Below are positions 34,899 through 43,147 of a DNA stretch of 53,943 bases, piece after piece. Source of the stretch: Verrucomicrobiales bacterium (GTDB lineage Bacteria > Verrucomicrobiota > Verrucomicrobiia > Verrucomicrobiales > DEV007); the NCBI GenBank assembly GCA_018058245.1, contig JAGPCC010000004.1, positions 1 to 53,943 on the forward strand, written 5' to 3'. How positions within the stretch are numbered: the first letter of the stretch is position 1; each line of letters opens with the position of its first letter. Under the pieces are notes generated by a model that had not been told where the DNA came from, did no database searches, and worked only from the letters and a program-made list of their open reading frames with translations. The position numbers and the translations under genes are program-made.

Positions 34899-35751
34899 TT
34901 TCTTCGACGGTTCCGACTTCTTTCAAGTGGTTCAGAATTGCCTCGATTTGCGTGGCACGAAGCTCGCTCTGGTATTCCTCCGTGAGCCGGGGGAGTTCCG
35001 CCCGTGGAATGGGAGCCGAGTCTTTGCGGTCCGTCACCTTAAAGACGTGGAATCCATAGTGCGTCGCGATGATAGGGCTTACTTCTCCGATCTCCATGGA
35101 AAAGGTGATCGCCTCCACTTCGGGCATGGTCTCGCCTTGTTTCATGAAACCGAGGTCGATGTCGCGGTCCCCGTCGGAACCGTGTTCCCGCGCGGCGAGT
35201 TCAAAATCCTTTCCCGCGAGGATTTCCCGACGGACTTCACGAAGGGCGAGGAAGGCTTCTTTGGCCGCCTCATGACTGGAGGGTTCGATGAAAAGTTGGC
35301 TCACGCGCACTTCCTCGTTGCTCATGAATCGGTCAATATTCTCCTGGTAGTAACTCTCTAGCTCGGCCTCGTCGGCGCTCTCAGGGAGGTCCAGATCTGC
35401 CTCGAGGACGCGATCTACCAGCATGCTGCTCCGTAGCCTTTCGAGGATCATCGCTCGATCACCGGGATTCAGGCCGGTATTGTCGTAAAATTCCTGCTCA
35501 CTGCCGTGCTCTTCTTTGAGGGTCTCGAAGCGAGCCTCCACGGCGGTATCGTCGATCTCCCCGAATCGCTTCCGAGACTCCTGTTCCAAGAGCGTGCGGT
35601 TGATGACGTTGTCTCTGGCGTAAGTTCGGAACTCTTCATCGCGGTCACAACAAACAACCTCTCCGAGGCTCTGATAGTGCTCTTTGATGGAGTCAAATTC
35701 ACTGTCGAAAATTTCGTCTTCAATTTTTGCACCGTTAATGAGGAAGGCCAT
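34888..35751 (-). CDS. Parvulin-type peptidyl-prolyl isomerase
   Basis: This 287-residue protein has a SurA/PrsA-like helical N-terminal part and a C-terminal parvulin domain (about residues 155-245) with VRVSQLFIE, DIDLGFMKQGETMPEVEAITF and IIATHYGFHVFKV. It speeds cis-trans isomerisation of prolyl bonds. I start at MAFLINGAK (ATG at 35751); the frame is open far upstream but overlaps the divergent nucleotidyltransferase gene. No signal peptide is evident, which is unusual for a SurA-like protein and points to a cytoplasmic role, unless the start is elsewhere. Confidence 0.85.
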   Translation of the reverse strand: MAFLINGAKIEDEIFDSEFDSIKEHYQSLGEVVCCDRDEEFRTYARDNVINRTLLEQESRKRFGEIDDTAVEARFETLKEEHGSEQEFYDNTGLNPGDRAMILERLRSSMLVDRVLEADLDLPESADEAELESYYQENIDRFMSNEEVRVSQLFIEPSSHEAAKEAFLALREVRREILAGKDFELAAREHGSDGDRDIDLGFMKQGETMPEVEAITFSMEIGEVSPIIATHYGFHVFKVTDRKDSAPIPRAELPRLTEEYQSELRATQIEAILNHLKEVGTVEEISE

Positions 35752-35826
35752 AGGCGGAAGGTGGCGCAGAAAGGTGATTCCCGCAAATGGCGGAAGTATC
35801 TTGATTCGCGCCGGATTGCAGGAACA

Positions 35827-36789
35827 ATGGCCCCGACAATGATGAAAATCAGTAAAGCCTTTGTCCTCGGAGCCGGACTCGGAAAGCGACTGCGGCCGCT
35901 CACGGATCACCTCCCGAAACCTCTCGTTCCCGTTTGGAATCGGCCCTTGATCTCGTATGCGTTCGATCACCTCATCGCGGACCTCGGGGTCTCGGAGTTT
36001 GCAGTGAATACCCACCATTGTCCGGATCGGTATGGAGAATCGTTTCCCGACGGGCAATACGAAGGCCACCCCCTTCACTTCCGGCACGAGCCGACCTTGC
36101 TCGATACGGCGGGAGGGATCGACAATCTGCGAGACTGGCTCCCTGTAGGCGAACCATTTCTCGTCTACAATGGCGACATTCTCACGGATCTGCCTCTCCG
36201 TCCCGCTTGGGAGCAACATATCCGTGGCGATGATGTGGTGACGCTCCTTCTGAGGTCAAAGGGGGACGAGTTGCGGGTTGGTTTTGATCCGGAGACTTCA
36301 AAAGTCGTCGATATGCGGGGGGTACTCGCGCCGGATTGGCCGCTTCGTTTCCAGTTTACTGGCATCTATCTGGTTTCTCCCGCTTTTCTGCGCTACCTCA
36401 CTCCCGGGAAGATCGAATCGGTAGTATTCCCCCTGCTCAAAGCGATTCAAGACGGCCGGAAAGTTGGTGGAATCGTGGTCGACGAGGGGGCTTGGAGTGA
36501 TCTCGGCGAGCGGAACGCCTACCTGAACGCCTTGCATATCGATGGGTCTTTTCCGCGGTACGGCGCCGGATCTCCCGATCGGATTTCACCGCGGGCGACG
36601 ATCGCCGCTACCGCTATGATCGATGCCGTTTCCGCTGTCGGGGCTGACGCAGTGATTGGAGAGGGGAGTGTTCTCGAGGAATCCGTGATTTGGTCTGGCG
36701 CGGTGGTGGCTCCGGGTGCGCACCTTCGGAGAGTGGTCGTCCGCACCGGTCAGTCTGCGAGTGGAGATCTCGATTCCGTCGATCTGTAG
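35827..36789 (+). CDS. Sugar-phosphate nucleotidyltransferase
   Basis: This 320-residue enzyme starts with FVLGAGLGKRLRPLTDHLPKPLVPV, the nucleotide-binding signature of NTP-transferases such as mannose-1-phosphate guanylyltransferase and MurNAc-1-phosphate uridylyltransferase. The metal-binding aspartate lies in VYNGDILTDL. A left-handed-helix-like C-terminus follows (ISPRATIAATAMIDAVSAVGADAVIGEGSVLEES). The product would feed cell-wall or polysaccharide synthesis. Which sugar is used is not clear. I start at the ATG at 35827, preceded by cagga; further ATG codons follow at 35839 and 35842. It is divergent from the parvulin gene. Confidence 0.85.
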   Translation: MAPTMMKISKAFVLGAGLGKRLRPLTDHLPKPLVPVWNRPLISYAFDHLIADLGVSEFAVNTHHCPDRYGESFPDGQYEGHPLHFRHEPTLLDTAGGIDNLRDWLPVGEPFLVYNGDILTDLPLRPAWEQHIRGDDVVTLLLRSKGDELRVGFDPETSKVVDMRGVLAPDWPLRFQFTGIYLVSPAFLRYLTPGKIESVVFPLLKAIQDGRKVGGIVVDEGAWSDLGERNAYLNALHIDGSFPRYGAGSPDRISPRATIAATAMIDAVSAVGADAVIGEGSVLEESVIWSGAVVAPGAHLRRVVVRTGQSASGDLDSVDL

Positions 36790-36917
36790 TGCAAAACTCC
36801 GTCAATTCGTCGTCGTAAGTCCTCAATTTCAGAAAAATCATAACATTTTCCGTTTCTGAGCGTCTAAGATGTGACGTATTCCTGTCAAACGAGTTTATAG
36901 TCAAACGACGCAAGGTT

Positions 36918-37544
36918 TTGGAAAAGATCGACATACCCCGAAAAACGGTCTACCGGCTCTCTCTCTACCAGAGATGCCTCCAGAAGTTTCGTGCGCAAAA
37001 GATAGAGACGGTATCGTCGGAGGACCTCGCTCGGGCTGCCGGGGTGAAGTCCACTCAGCTGCGGAAGGACCTCGGCCACGTCGGACAGTTCGGCACGCGT
37101 GGCCTCGGTTACAGCGTGGAAACCCTATCGGGAGCGATCTCGGGAGTGATGGGGCTAACGATGTTGCAGCCCGTCATTATGGTAGGAGTGGGGAATCTCG
37201 GGGCCGCCCTTCTACGATATACCGGATTCCGAAAAGAGGGGTTCGAGATCATCGCGGCCTTTGATGCGGAACCTTCGAATGTAAAATCGACGACCGAGCA
37301 AATGGGAGTCCCCGTCTATCATGTCCGTGAAATGGGGCGATACGTGGAAGCCCATGGAGTGAGGATGGCGATCATCGCCGTCCCCGAACACGCGGGACAG
37401 ATGGTCGCGGACACACTGGTCGCTTCCGGGGTGCAAGCGATCCTGAATTTTTCCCCGACTCTGCTCACAGTGCCTGACGAAGTCGTCGTGAATCATGTCG
37501 ACCTTGCGGCCGAGTTAGGTAGCCTCAGCTTTTTTGTGAGCTGA
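36918..37544 (+). CDS. rex: Redox-sensing transcriptional repressor Rex
   Basis: Rex senses the NADH/NAD+ ratio and represses fermentation and respiration genes when NADH is low. The 208 residues have an N-terminal winged helix (IPRKTVYRLSLYQRCLQKF, then STQLRKDLGHVGQFGTRGLGY) and a Rossmann domain with VGVGNLGAALLRY. The C-terminus has NFSPTLLTVP and a swapped helix. Length matches the family. Start is a TTG with aagg upstream. I saw no clear Rex operator before it. Targets in the window are unknown, although the redox complex at 1-2.7 kb is a natural candidate. Confidence 0.95.
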   Translation: MEKIDIPRKTVYRLSLYQRCLQKFRAQKIETVSSEDLARAAGVKSTQLRKDLGHVGQFGTRGLGYSVETLSGAISGVMGLTMLQPVIMVGVGNLGAALLRYTGFRKEGFEIIAAFDAEPSNVKSTTEQMGVPVYHVREMGRYVEAHGVRMAIIAVPEHAGQMVADTLVASGVQAILNFSPTLLTVPDEVVVNHVDLAAELGSLSFFVS

Positions 37545-37564
37545 TTGGCTCCCGACGGAACGGA

Positions 37565-38422
37565 ATGGCGGCTGAAGATTTTGTCGAAGTGCCCTATGAT
37601 GGGAGTTTTTCGCTCGCCGAGACGCTGAAGTCTGGACAGCTCTTCCACTGGGAACCTATTGAGGTGGAGGGGCACTTCGGATATGCCGGTTGCATCGGGA
37701 ACGCTGCGCCATCCTTCATCACGCAGGAGGCTGGGGGGAAAGTGCTGACGTTCGCACGGGATCAGAGCCTCGTTTCCCGCTATTTTGGTCTCGATACCCC
37801 GCTTTTAGAGGTCCATGCCACGTTCCCGCAAAAGGACGCCGTACTCGCTGCGGCGATCGCTTATTGCCCAGGGCTGCGGATCACGAGACAGCCGATGTGG
37901 GAATGTCTCTCCACGTTCATCACCTCGTCGTTGAAGCAGGTCGTTCATATTCGCGGGATTTCGATGACGTTGCGGCAACGGTATGGCGTAGCCCATTCCT
38001 TGGGCGATCGCGTCTTTTTTACCTACCCGACACCCGAGGCGCTTGCTGCTGCCGGAGAAGAGGCTCTCCGATCCTGCTCGCTCGGATACCGGGCAAAGTC
38101 CCTGCACCTCGCCGCCCTCGCGGTCGTGAGAGGGGAGGTCGATCTCCCAGCGATCGAAGCCGAGCCATCCCTTGCCGATGCTCGTGCGGGTCTGATGCAA
38201 CTACACGGGGTGGGAGAAAAAATCGCCAATTGCGCCCTCCTCTTCAGTGCGGGGAAGTGGCAGGCGTTTCCGATCGATGTCTGGATCGAGCGCATCCTCC
38301 GCGATCACTATAGGAAAAGGCTCAAAGGGGTCCGACTTCAGGCTTGGGCAGAGAAGCATTTCGGAGTGAATGCCGGGTATGCCCAGCAATACCTCTTTCA
38401 TTTCGCCCGCAAAACGCTTTAA
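37565..38422 (+). CDS. 8-oxoguanine DNA glycosylase/AP lyase, OGG1 type
   Basis: This 285-residue base-excision glycosylase has an N-terminal OGG-type domain with SGQLFHW (compare GQxFRW), then the helix-hairpin-helix LHGVGEKIANCALL and PIDVWIERIL. The lysine in GVGEK corresponds to the catalytic lysine of OGG1 and the aspartate in PIDVW to its catalytic aspartate, so it should be bifunctional. It removes 8-oxoguanine opposite cytosine. It lies 20 bases after rex and 16 before the TonB gene, all on one strand, so transcription from rex is possible. A DNA-3-methyladenine glycosylase II function is less likely because the lysine is present. Confidence 0.85.
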   Translation: MAAEDFVEVPYDGSFSLAETLKSGQLFHWEPIEVEGHFGYAGCIGNAAPSFITQEAGGKVLTFARDQSLVSRYFGLDTPLLEVHATFPQKDAVLAAAIAYCPGLRITRQPMWECLSTFITSSLKQVVHIRGISMTLRQRYGVAHSLGDRVFFTYPTPEALAAAGEEALRSCSLGYRAKSLHLAALAVVRGEVDLPAIEAEPSLADARAGLMQLHGVGEKIANCALLFSAGKWQAFPIDVWIERILRDHYRKRLKGVRLQAWAEKHFGVNAGYAQQYLFHFARKTL

Positions 38423-38438
38423 GTCCCCGCTCCATTCG

Positions 38439-39479
38439 ATGTCAGAGCACCAAAAGATTTTCACCAGCCTCTCGGGGGCAGTGGTTGCGCATTTGCTTCT
38501 GCTTGTAGTGATATTTCTTTTCCTCAGTGCAAACCGCAGCGAATCTTCGAATCCAGCGGGCAATCCTTCTGTTCCCGAGCCACCAAAAGAGATCACCATT
38601 CTTATGGGCGATCTGATGAAAACGGTTGAGGTAGAAAAATCCGGACTCTCCTCTCGGGATTTTGTCAGTACCGATCTCAATGAGGACGAAGCGAATGCAC
38701 CGGAGAAGGCACGATTCGAGTCGGACAGAAACACTCGTGCTGCGAGCGAGTGGAAGCCCGATGAAATCGTGCCGCGAGAGAAGGGTCCTACGCTGGTGGG
38801 GAGCAGTGAGGCAGAGCAATTCACCCTGCAAGATCGTCGTTTTTCCGACGGGGTAGTGGACCGTTCGGCCACGCAATCGCGAATGCCGGAAGCCACCCCG
38901 ACACCGCAAGTGGCCCAAGAGGCGACCCAACAGGGTCAGGTGGGAGACTCAACCCTCTTGTCTCGGAGCTACATCGATCCCAGCGCGGATAACAGTGCCT
39001 ATCGCATCGGAGAAATGTCGACCAAACCGGAAGAGCTCATCAACGAAGGGAGTGGAGCAACCAAGACGATTCCAGCCGATGACGCGGATACGCTCCCGGA
39101 TGGGTTTCGTTCCGAGGAAAGGCAAACGGCGGTGAATGGGAGTGAGGTTCGCCAGGGGAGAAACGCTGTTGATGCGGAGGCGACCGCGATGGGGCGGTAT
39201 AAAAAGGCAGTGAAAGACGCGATTGCAGTGAAGTGGCACTCCTTCCGCAAGGAGCAAGCGGACCTCGTCACCTGGGGCACCCTGAAGCTCCAATTCCAGG
39301 TAGCGTCGAGCGGGGAAGTGCGGAACGTGAAAATCACAAAAAATGAGGCAAATAAGGTCTTGGTGAATTTCACCTTGAAAGCGATTACAGAAGCGGATCT
39401 CCCGGCCATGCCGACCGAAGTGTCTGAGGAACTCGGTGACGAGGACCTCATCATACGATACGAAATTATCATTTACTGA
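38439..39479 (+). CDS. TonB-like energy transducer
   Basis: This 346-residue protein has an N-terminal membrane helix (SLSGAVVAHLLLLVVIFLFL, residues about 9-29), a long polar linker and a C-terminal domain with WGTLKLQFQVASSGEVRNVKI, the TonB/TolA C-terminal pattern. TonB passes proton-motive energy to outer-membrane receptors. The linker lacks the usual Pro-Glu/Pro-Lys repeats. The next two genes encode ExbB and ExbD, 7 bases and then a 4-base overlap on, forming a complete set. The frame is open 23 residues upstream of the chosen ATG but overlaps the glycosylase gene. Confidence 0.8.
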   Translation: MSEHQKIFTSLSGAVVAHLLLLVVIFLFLSANRSESSNPAGNPSVPEPPKEITILMGDLMKTVEVEKSGLSSRDFVSTDLNEDEANAPEKARFESDRNTRAASEWKPDEIVPREKGPTLVGSSEAEQFTLQDRRFSDGVVDRSATQSRMPEATPTPQVAQEATQQGQVGDSTLLSRSYIDPSADNSAYRIGEMSTKPEELINEGSGATKTIPADDADTLPDGFRSEERQTAVNGSEVRQGRNAVDAEATAMGRYKKAVKDAIAVKWHSFRKEQADLVTWGTLKLQFQVASSGEVRNVKITKNEANKVLVNFTLKAITEADLPAMPTEVSEELGDEDLIIRYEIIIY

Positions 39480-39486
39480 CCGCCTC

Positions 39487-40242
39487 ATGTTTGATTCAAC
39501 GACCAATGCCAAAGTCTGGGAGTTTCTCCTTTCGGGAGGAGTTTTCATGGCCTTCATCGCGATTTGCTCTTTTGTGGGGATCTCGGTCTGCATCCATCGT
39601 GCGATATCGCTTCGCTGGACGACGATCATCCCTCTGAATTTGCGGGGCCACCTGGCTCGTTGCGGGGAGGTTTTTCGCGAAGGGGGAGCGACCCGATTTT
39701 TCCACGAGTTGAAGCGGAGTGAAAGTCCGGTCGGTCGGATTGGGATGGTTGCGCTCTCTCCAGAGTTCGAGACGCGCGACGAGGCAGAGAAGGCGGTCGA
39801 GGCGACGGCTCGGGAGCAGATGGTGAAATTGGAAAATGGGATGGGCGTGCTTGAGGTGGTGATCACGATCTCGCCCCTGCTCGGGCTCCTCGGCACGGTG
39901 AGTGGCTTGGTCAGTGTCTTTGCAACACTCGGGGGATCCGGGGATAGCGGGGATCCTGCGCTGATCGCTGCCGGGATCGCCGTGGCGCTCAACACAACCA
40001 TCGCCGGTCTCGTCGTCGCGGTCGTGATGGTGATCGTGCATTCCTATTTTTCTCGCCGGCTAGAGCGGATCGCCGCCCGTCTCGAAGTGATCGCCGGACA
40101 TCTTCTCCACGAGTTTTTCAAAAACGGTGGGCCGCAGATTTATCTTCGGGAAGAAGCTGCTTCTGTCACTCCAGAGACTGGGCTCGCTCGGGCGATTGAG
40201 GAAAGTGGTCGTGAACTGGGTCAACCCGACTTCCTGACGTGA
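39487..40242 (+). CDS. exbB: MotA/TolQ/ExbB proton channel protein
   Basis: This 251-residue protein has the ExbB layout: one helix near the N-terminus (VFMAFIAICSFVGISVCIH), a cytoplasmic part and two helices (VVITISPLLGLLGTVSGLVSVF, then ALNTTIAGLVVAVVMVIVHSYF), the last two forming the channel. With ExbD it conducts protons and energises TonB. It follows the TonB gene by 7 bases and overlaps exbD by 4 bases. I start at MFDSTTN; an upstream frame overlaps the TonB end. Confidence 0.93.
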   Translation: MFDSTTNAKVWEFLLSGGVFMAFIAICSFVGISVCIHRAISLRWTTIIPLNLRGHLARCGEVFREGGATRFFHELKRSESPVGRIGMVALSPEFETRDEAEKAVEATAREQMVKLENGMGVLEVVITISPLLGLLGTVSGLVSVFATLGGSGDSGDPALIAAGIAVALNTTIAGLVVAVVMVIVHSYFSRRLERIAARLEVIAGHLLHEFFKNGGPQIYLREEAASVTPETGLARAIEESGRELGQPDFLT

Positions 40243-40655
40243 ACTTTTACCAGAAGAAGCGACAACGTCCCACTGTGTCGGTCATTTCCATGATCGATAT
40301 TCTCGCGATTCTATTGATCTTTTTCATCGTCACGACCACGTTCAAGCAGAGTGATTCACTCGTGAAGGTGAATTTGCCGCGATCTTCTGAGATGAAGGGG
40401 GTGGACGATGCAGAAAAACGCACTCCTCTTGCGCTCGGAGAGGACGGGCAAGTGTCCCTCGGTTCCCTTGTCGTGCCGATTGAATCCCTGAGTTCCGCCT
40501 TGAGAGACTTCAAAAAAACGTCACCGGAAGGACGACTGGAACTGAAAGCAGATGAAAAAGCGCCTCTGGGGCTCATGGTGAAAGTCTGGGATGCCGCGAC
40601 TCAGGCAGGCCTTGAGATCGGAGAATTGCCGCTCCGCATTCTTTTACGTGAGTAA
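40239..40655 (+). CDS. exbD: ExbD/TolR biopolymer transport protein
   Basis: The 138-residue protein has a short cytoplasmic start, one membrane helix with the proton-conducting aspartate in SMIDILAILLIFFIVTTTF, and a small periplasmic domain. It completes the TonB-ExbB-ExbD set. The start is a GTG that overlaps the exbB stop (4 bases, GTGA), which suggests coupling. There is a 70-base gap before def. Confidence 0.92.
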   Translation: MNFYQKKRQRPTVSVISMIDILAILLIFFIVTTTFKQSDSLVKVNLPRSSEMKGVDDAEKRTPLALGEDGQVSLGSLVVPIESLSSALRDFKKTSPEGRLELKADEKAPLGLMVKVWDAATQAGLEIGELPLRILLRE

Positions 40656-40725
40656 ATGGAGAGTCCGTTTTTGATTATTGGGCGAAAGAATGCACTAGTA
40701 TCCGCCCACCCAAAGAGCCATTACC

Positions 40726-41277
40726 ATGATTCGTGAAATCGTATTTTACCCCGACCCGGTCCTCCGGAGAACCGGAGATCGCGTCGAGACCGTTACCGAT
40801 GAGATCCGCCAGCTCGCGGCGGATATGGTGGAGACCATGTATCATGCGAATGGGGTGGGTCTCGCGGCACCTCAGGTTGGTGTCTCCCTGCAACTCGCCG
40901 TGATCGATGTCTCTCACGATGTCGAATGCATCAGTTACCTCCGGGTGAACGGAGAGGAAAGGACTCTCGGCGAGATTTGCCCGATCGTGTTCCTGAATCC
41001 AGTGGTCGAAACTCGGGGCGGCAAGGATGTCGATACGGAGGGATGCCTGTCGTTTCCCGATCTTCGTGGCGAGATCGCACGCCCCTTTGAAGTCAAGGCG
41101 ACCGTGGAAACGCTCGACGGAACTACTCTCGTCATCGAAACGGATGGACTCTTCGCTCGCGCGATCCAGCATGAAGTCGATCACCTCTTTGGGAAACTTT
41201 TCATCGACCGGATGTCCAGCGCGAGGAAGCACGCGATCCGTCGGCAGCTCCGAGAGATGCAGGAGCAGTATGGTTGA
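40726..41277 (+). CDS. def: Peptide deformylase
   Basis: Deformylase removes the formyl group from new proteins, using a metal held by one Cys and two His. The 183 residues contain all three motifs: GVGLAAPQVGV, EGCLSFPDLRG (metal Cys) and QHEVDHLFG (metal His pair with the catalytic Glu). Length matches the family. It is the last clearly housekeeping gene of this block, with DUF368 18 bases on. Confidence 0.96.
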   Translation: MIREIVFYPDPVLRRTGDRVETVTDEIRQLAADMVETMYHANGVGLAAPQVGVSLQLAVIDVSHDVECISYLRVNGEERTLGEICPIVFLNPVVETRGGKDVDTEGCLSFPDLRGEIARPFEVKATVETLDGTTLVIETDGLFARAIQHEVDHLFGKLFIDRMSSARKHAIRRQLREMQEQYG

Positions 41278-41295
41278 ACCCTGTGACAGGGAATT

Positions 41296-42225
41296 ATGAA
41301 AGAGTTACTCGGAGTATTTTTAAAGGGTGTCGCGATGGGCGCTGCGAATGTCATCCCTGGCGTTTCTGGAGGCACCGTTGCCTTCATCACCGGAATCTAC
41401 GAACGCCTCATCAACGCGATCAAGGGCCTCGACGGATCGGCGCTGAAGTTGCTATTTCGGGGGAGATTTCGGGAACTTTCCGCCAAGATCGATTTTCCCT
41501 TCCTCGCGGCGCTCGGGTTGGGAATTGTGTTGAGCATTCTGACCTTTGCGGAGATTTTCAAATTCCTCTTTGTTCATTACGCCGTTTATGTCTGGGCGTT
41601 CTTTTTCGGATTAATTCTCGCTTCCGTTTTCTTCGTTGGGAAGCAGGTGAAACGTTGGTCCAGTCTCGCTGTGGTCGCGCTCCTGATCGGTGCCGGTATC
41701 GCGATCGGAGTGGCGCTGATGAAACCTGCTTCTGAAAATGAGGATGTTTATTACCTCGTGATCTGCGGAATCATCGCCATGGCGAGCATGATCATTCCAG
41801 GGATCTCCGGTTCGTTTGTTCTGCTTCTGCTAGGGAACTACCAGCTTATCATGATCGACTCTGTCTCGGGTTTGAAACGCGCTGATCCCCATGCCTTTGC
41901 GGTGCTTCTACCAGTGGGAGTGGGTGCGGTCATTGGGATGCTGGCGCTGAGCCACTTTCTCTCGTGGATCTTCCGACGATTTCACGATCTTGCGGTCTCC
42001 CTACTGACAGGATTTGTCGCCGGGTCGCTCCTCATCATTTGGCCATGGAAAACGGCAGTTACAGCGACTTTCGAGACACTTTCAGTCGTGAAGGAGAAAG
42101 TGATCGGTTACGAATGGTTCCTGCCCTCGATACAGGGGGAAACGTTCCTTGCCATAGCGATCCTCCTCGCCGGCGTCGGGATGGTCTGCGTGATGGAAAA
42201 ATTCGGGTCCGGGAAAACAAAGTGA
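41296..42225 (+). CDS. DUF368 family membrane protein (polyprenyl-phosphate translocase-like)
   Basis: This 309-residue protein has about eight membrane helices and the DUF368 start GVAMGAANVIPGVSGGTVAFITGIYERL, with a second, related MASMIIPGISGSFVLLLLGNY in the second half. Some DUF368 proteins (PopT type) have been shown to recycle undecaprenyl phosphate across the membrane for cell-wall and polysaccharide synthesis. That role fits but is not proven for this one. Only 8 bases separate its stop from the convergent receiver gene. Confidence 0.88.
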   Translation: MKELLGVFLKGVAMGAANVIPGVSGGTVAFITGIYERLINAIKGLDGSALKLLFRGRFRELSAKIDFPFLAALGLGIVLSILTFAEIFKFLFVHYAVYVWAFFFGLILASVFFVGKQVKRWSSLAVVALLIGAGIAIGVALMKPASENEDVYYLVICGIIAMASMIIPGISGSFVLLLLGNYQLIMIDSVSGLKRADPHAFAVLLPVGVGAVIGMLALSHFLSWIFRRFHDLAVSLLTGFVAGSLLIIWPWKTAVTATFETLSVVKEKVIGYEWFLPSIQGETFLAIAILLAGVGMVCVMEKFGSGKTK

Positions 42226-42233
42226 GGGAGTGC

Positions 42234-43076
42234 TCAAAGTGGCTGACCTGTTCCAGGTGCGGCGTCTCCCGGAGCTAGCTCTGGAGCGGACTTTTGTTTC
42301 AGGAGCTTCTTTGGCTCACTTTTTGCGTTCGGGCTTGGGAACGGTTTAGTAAAGGAATCGACGATCGTTGCCTTGAGCGTTTCCCAGCGGGGAGTGACTT
42401 TCTGCCAGAGGCCGAATTCACCCGCTAGCCAGATCGCAGCGATCAGAAGAGCAAGTTTCCAAAAGTCCGAACGCCATTTACCGCGTTGTCTTTTCAACTC
42501 CTGTTCCAGGGAAGTGATGCGAAGGGACTGCTCCTCAAGCGTGTCCCGTAGTGGGTTCGGTTCGAGCGCTCCCGGCGCAAGCGGCATCTCAATCAAATTG
42601 TGTTTTGTCGCCAACTCCGCCTTCACCCGAAGAACCTCCTCCTGCGCATCAAGGATGATGTGTTCCAGCTTTTCAAAATGCACTGGTTTGGAGAGAAAAT
42701 GGGTTGTCAGGACGGTGTCGTTCCCTTGCTCACGAAACTCGAGTTCCAGTTCTTCGGATGGATACCCGGTGATCATGATGATCGAGAGCGGGCGTTCCTG
42801 CGACTCGCATAGCGATTTGACGACTTCAATGCCGGACATGCCAGGCATCCTATAGTCCAGGGTAACGACTTCAATGGACGTTTCTGAATGGATGAAATCC
42901 AGCGCCTCCCGACCGTTTCTTGCGATAAAGACCTTTTCAAAACCAACATATTCCCGGAGAAACGTCTTCAGTCCCAGTTGAAAGGCAGGATCTTCGTCCA
43001 CGATGAGAATACCAGAGGGAATCATCAAGGGAGGGGCGTCGAGGGGATTATCTTCCTGAGAGAGGGGAGAGCTCAT
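42234..43076 (-). CDS. Receiver-domain protein with coiled coil and C-terminal membrane helix
   Basis: This 280-residue protein begins with a receiver domain (about residues 20-145) that keeps all key residues: the acidic pocket in LIVDEDP, the phospho-aspartate in VTLDYRMPG, a Thr in MITGYP and a Lys in LSKPV. A predicted helical, coiled-coil-like region follows (LRDTLEEQSLRITSLEQELKRQ), then one membrane helix (FWKLALLIAAIWLAGEFGLW) and a basic, Pro/Lys/Ala-rich tail. There is no DNA-binding domain or enzyme output. I know no family with this exact order; it could tether a phospho-switch at the membrane. It is divergent from eboE, 71 bases apart. Confidence 0.8.
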   Translation of the reverse strand: MSSPLSQEDNPLDAPPLMIPSGILIVDEDPAFQLGLKTFLREYVGFEKVFIARNGREALDFIHSETSIEVVTLDYRMPGMSGIEVVKSLCESQERPLSIIMITGYPSEELELEFREQGNDTVLTTHFLSKPVHFEKLEHIILDAQEEVLRVKAELATKHNLIEMPLAPGALEPNPLRDTLEEQSLRITSLEQELKRQRGKWRSDFWKLALLIAAIWLAGEFGLWQKVTPRWETLKATIVDSFTKPFPSPNAKSEPKKLLKQKSAPELAPGDAAPGTGQPL

Positions 43077-43147
43077 AGGTAAAAAGGGAGGGCTTTCTTA
43101 TTGTTGCTGCTTCAGAAGTTCATTGTCGAGACTTATTAAGGAAATTT

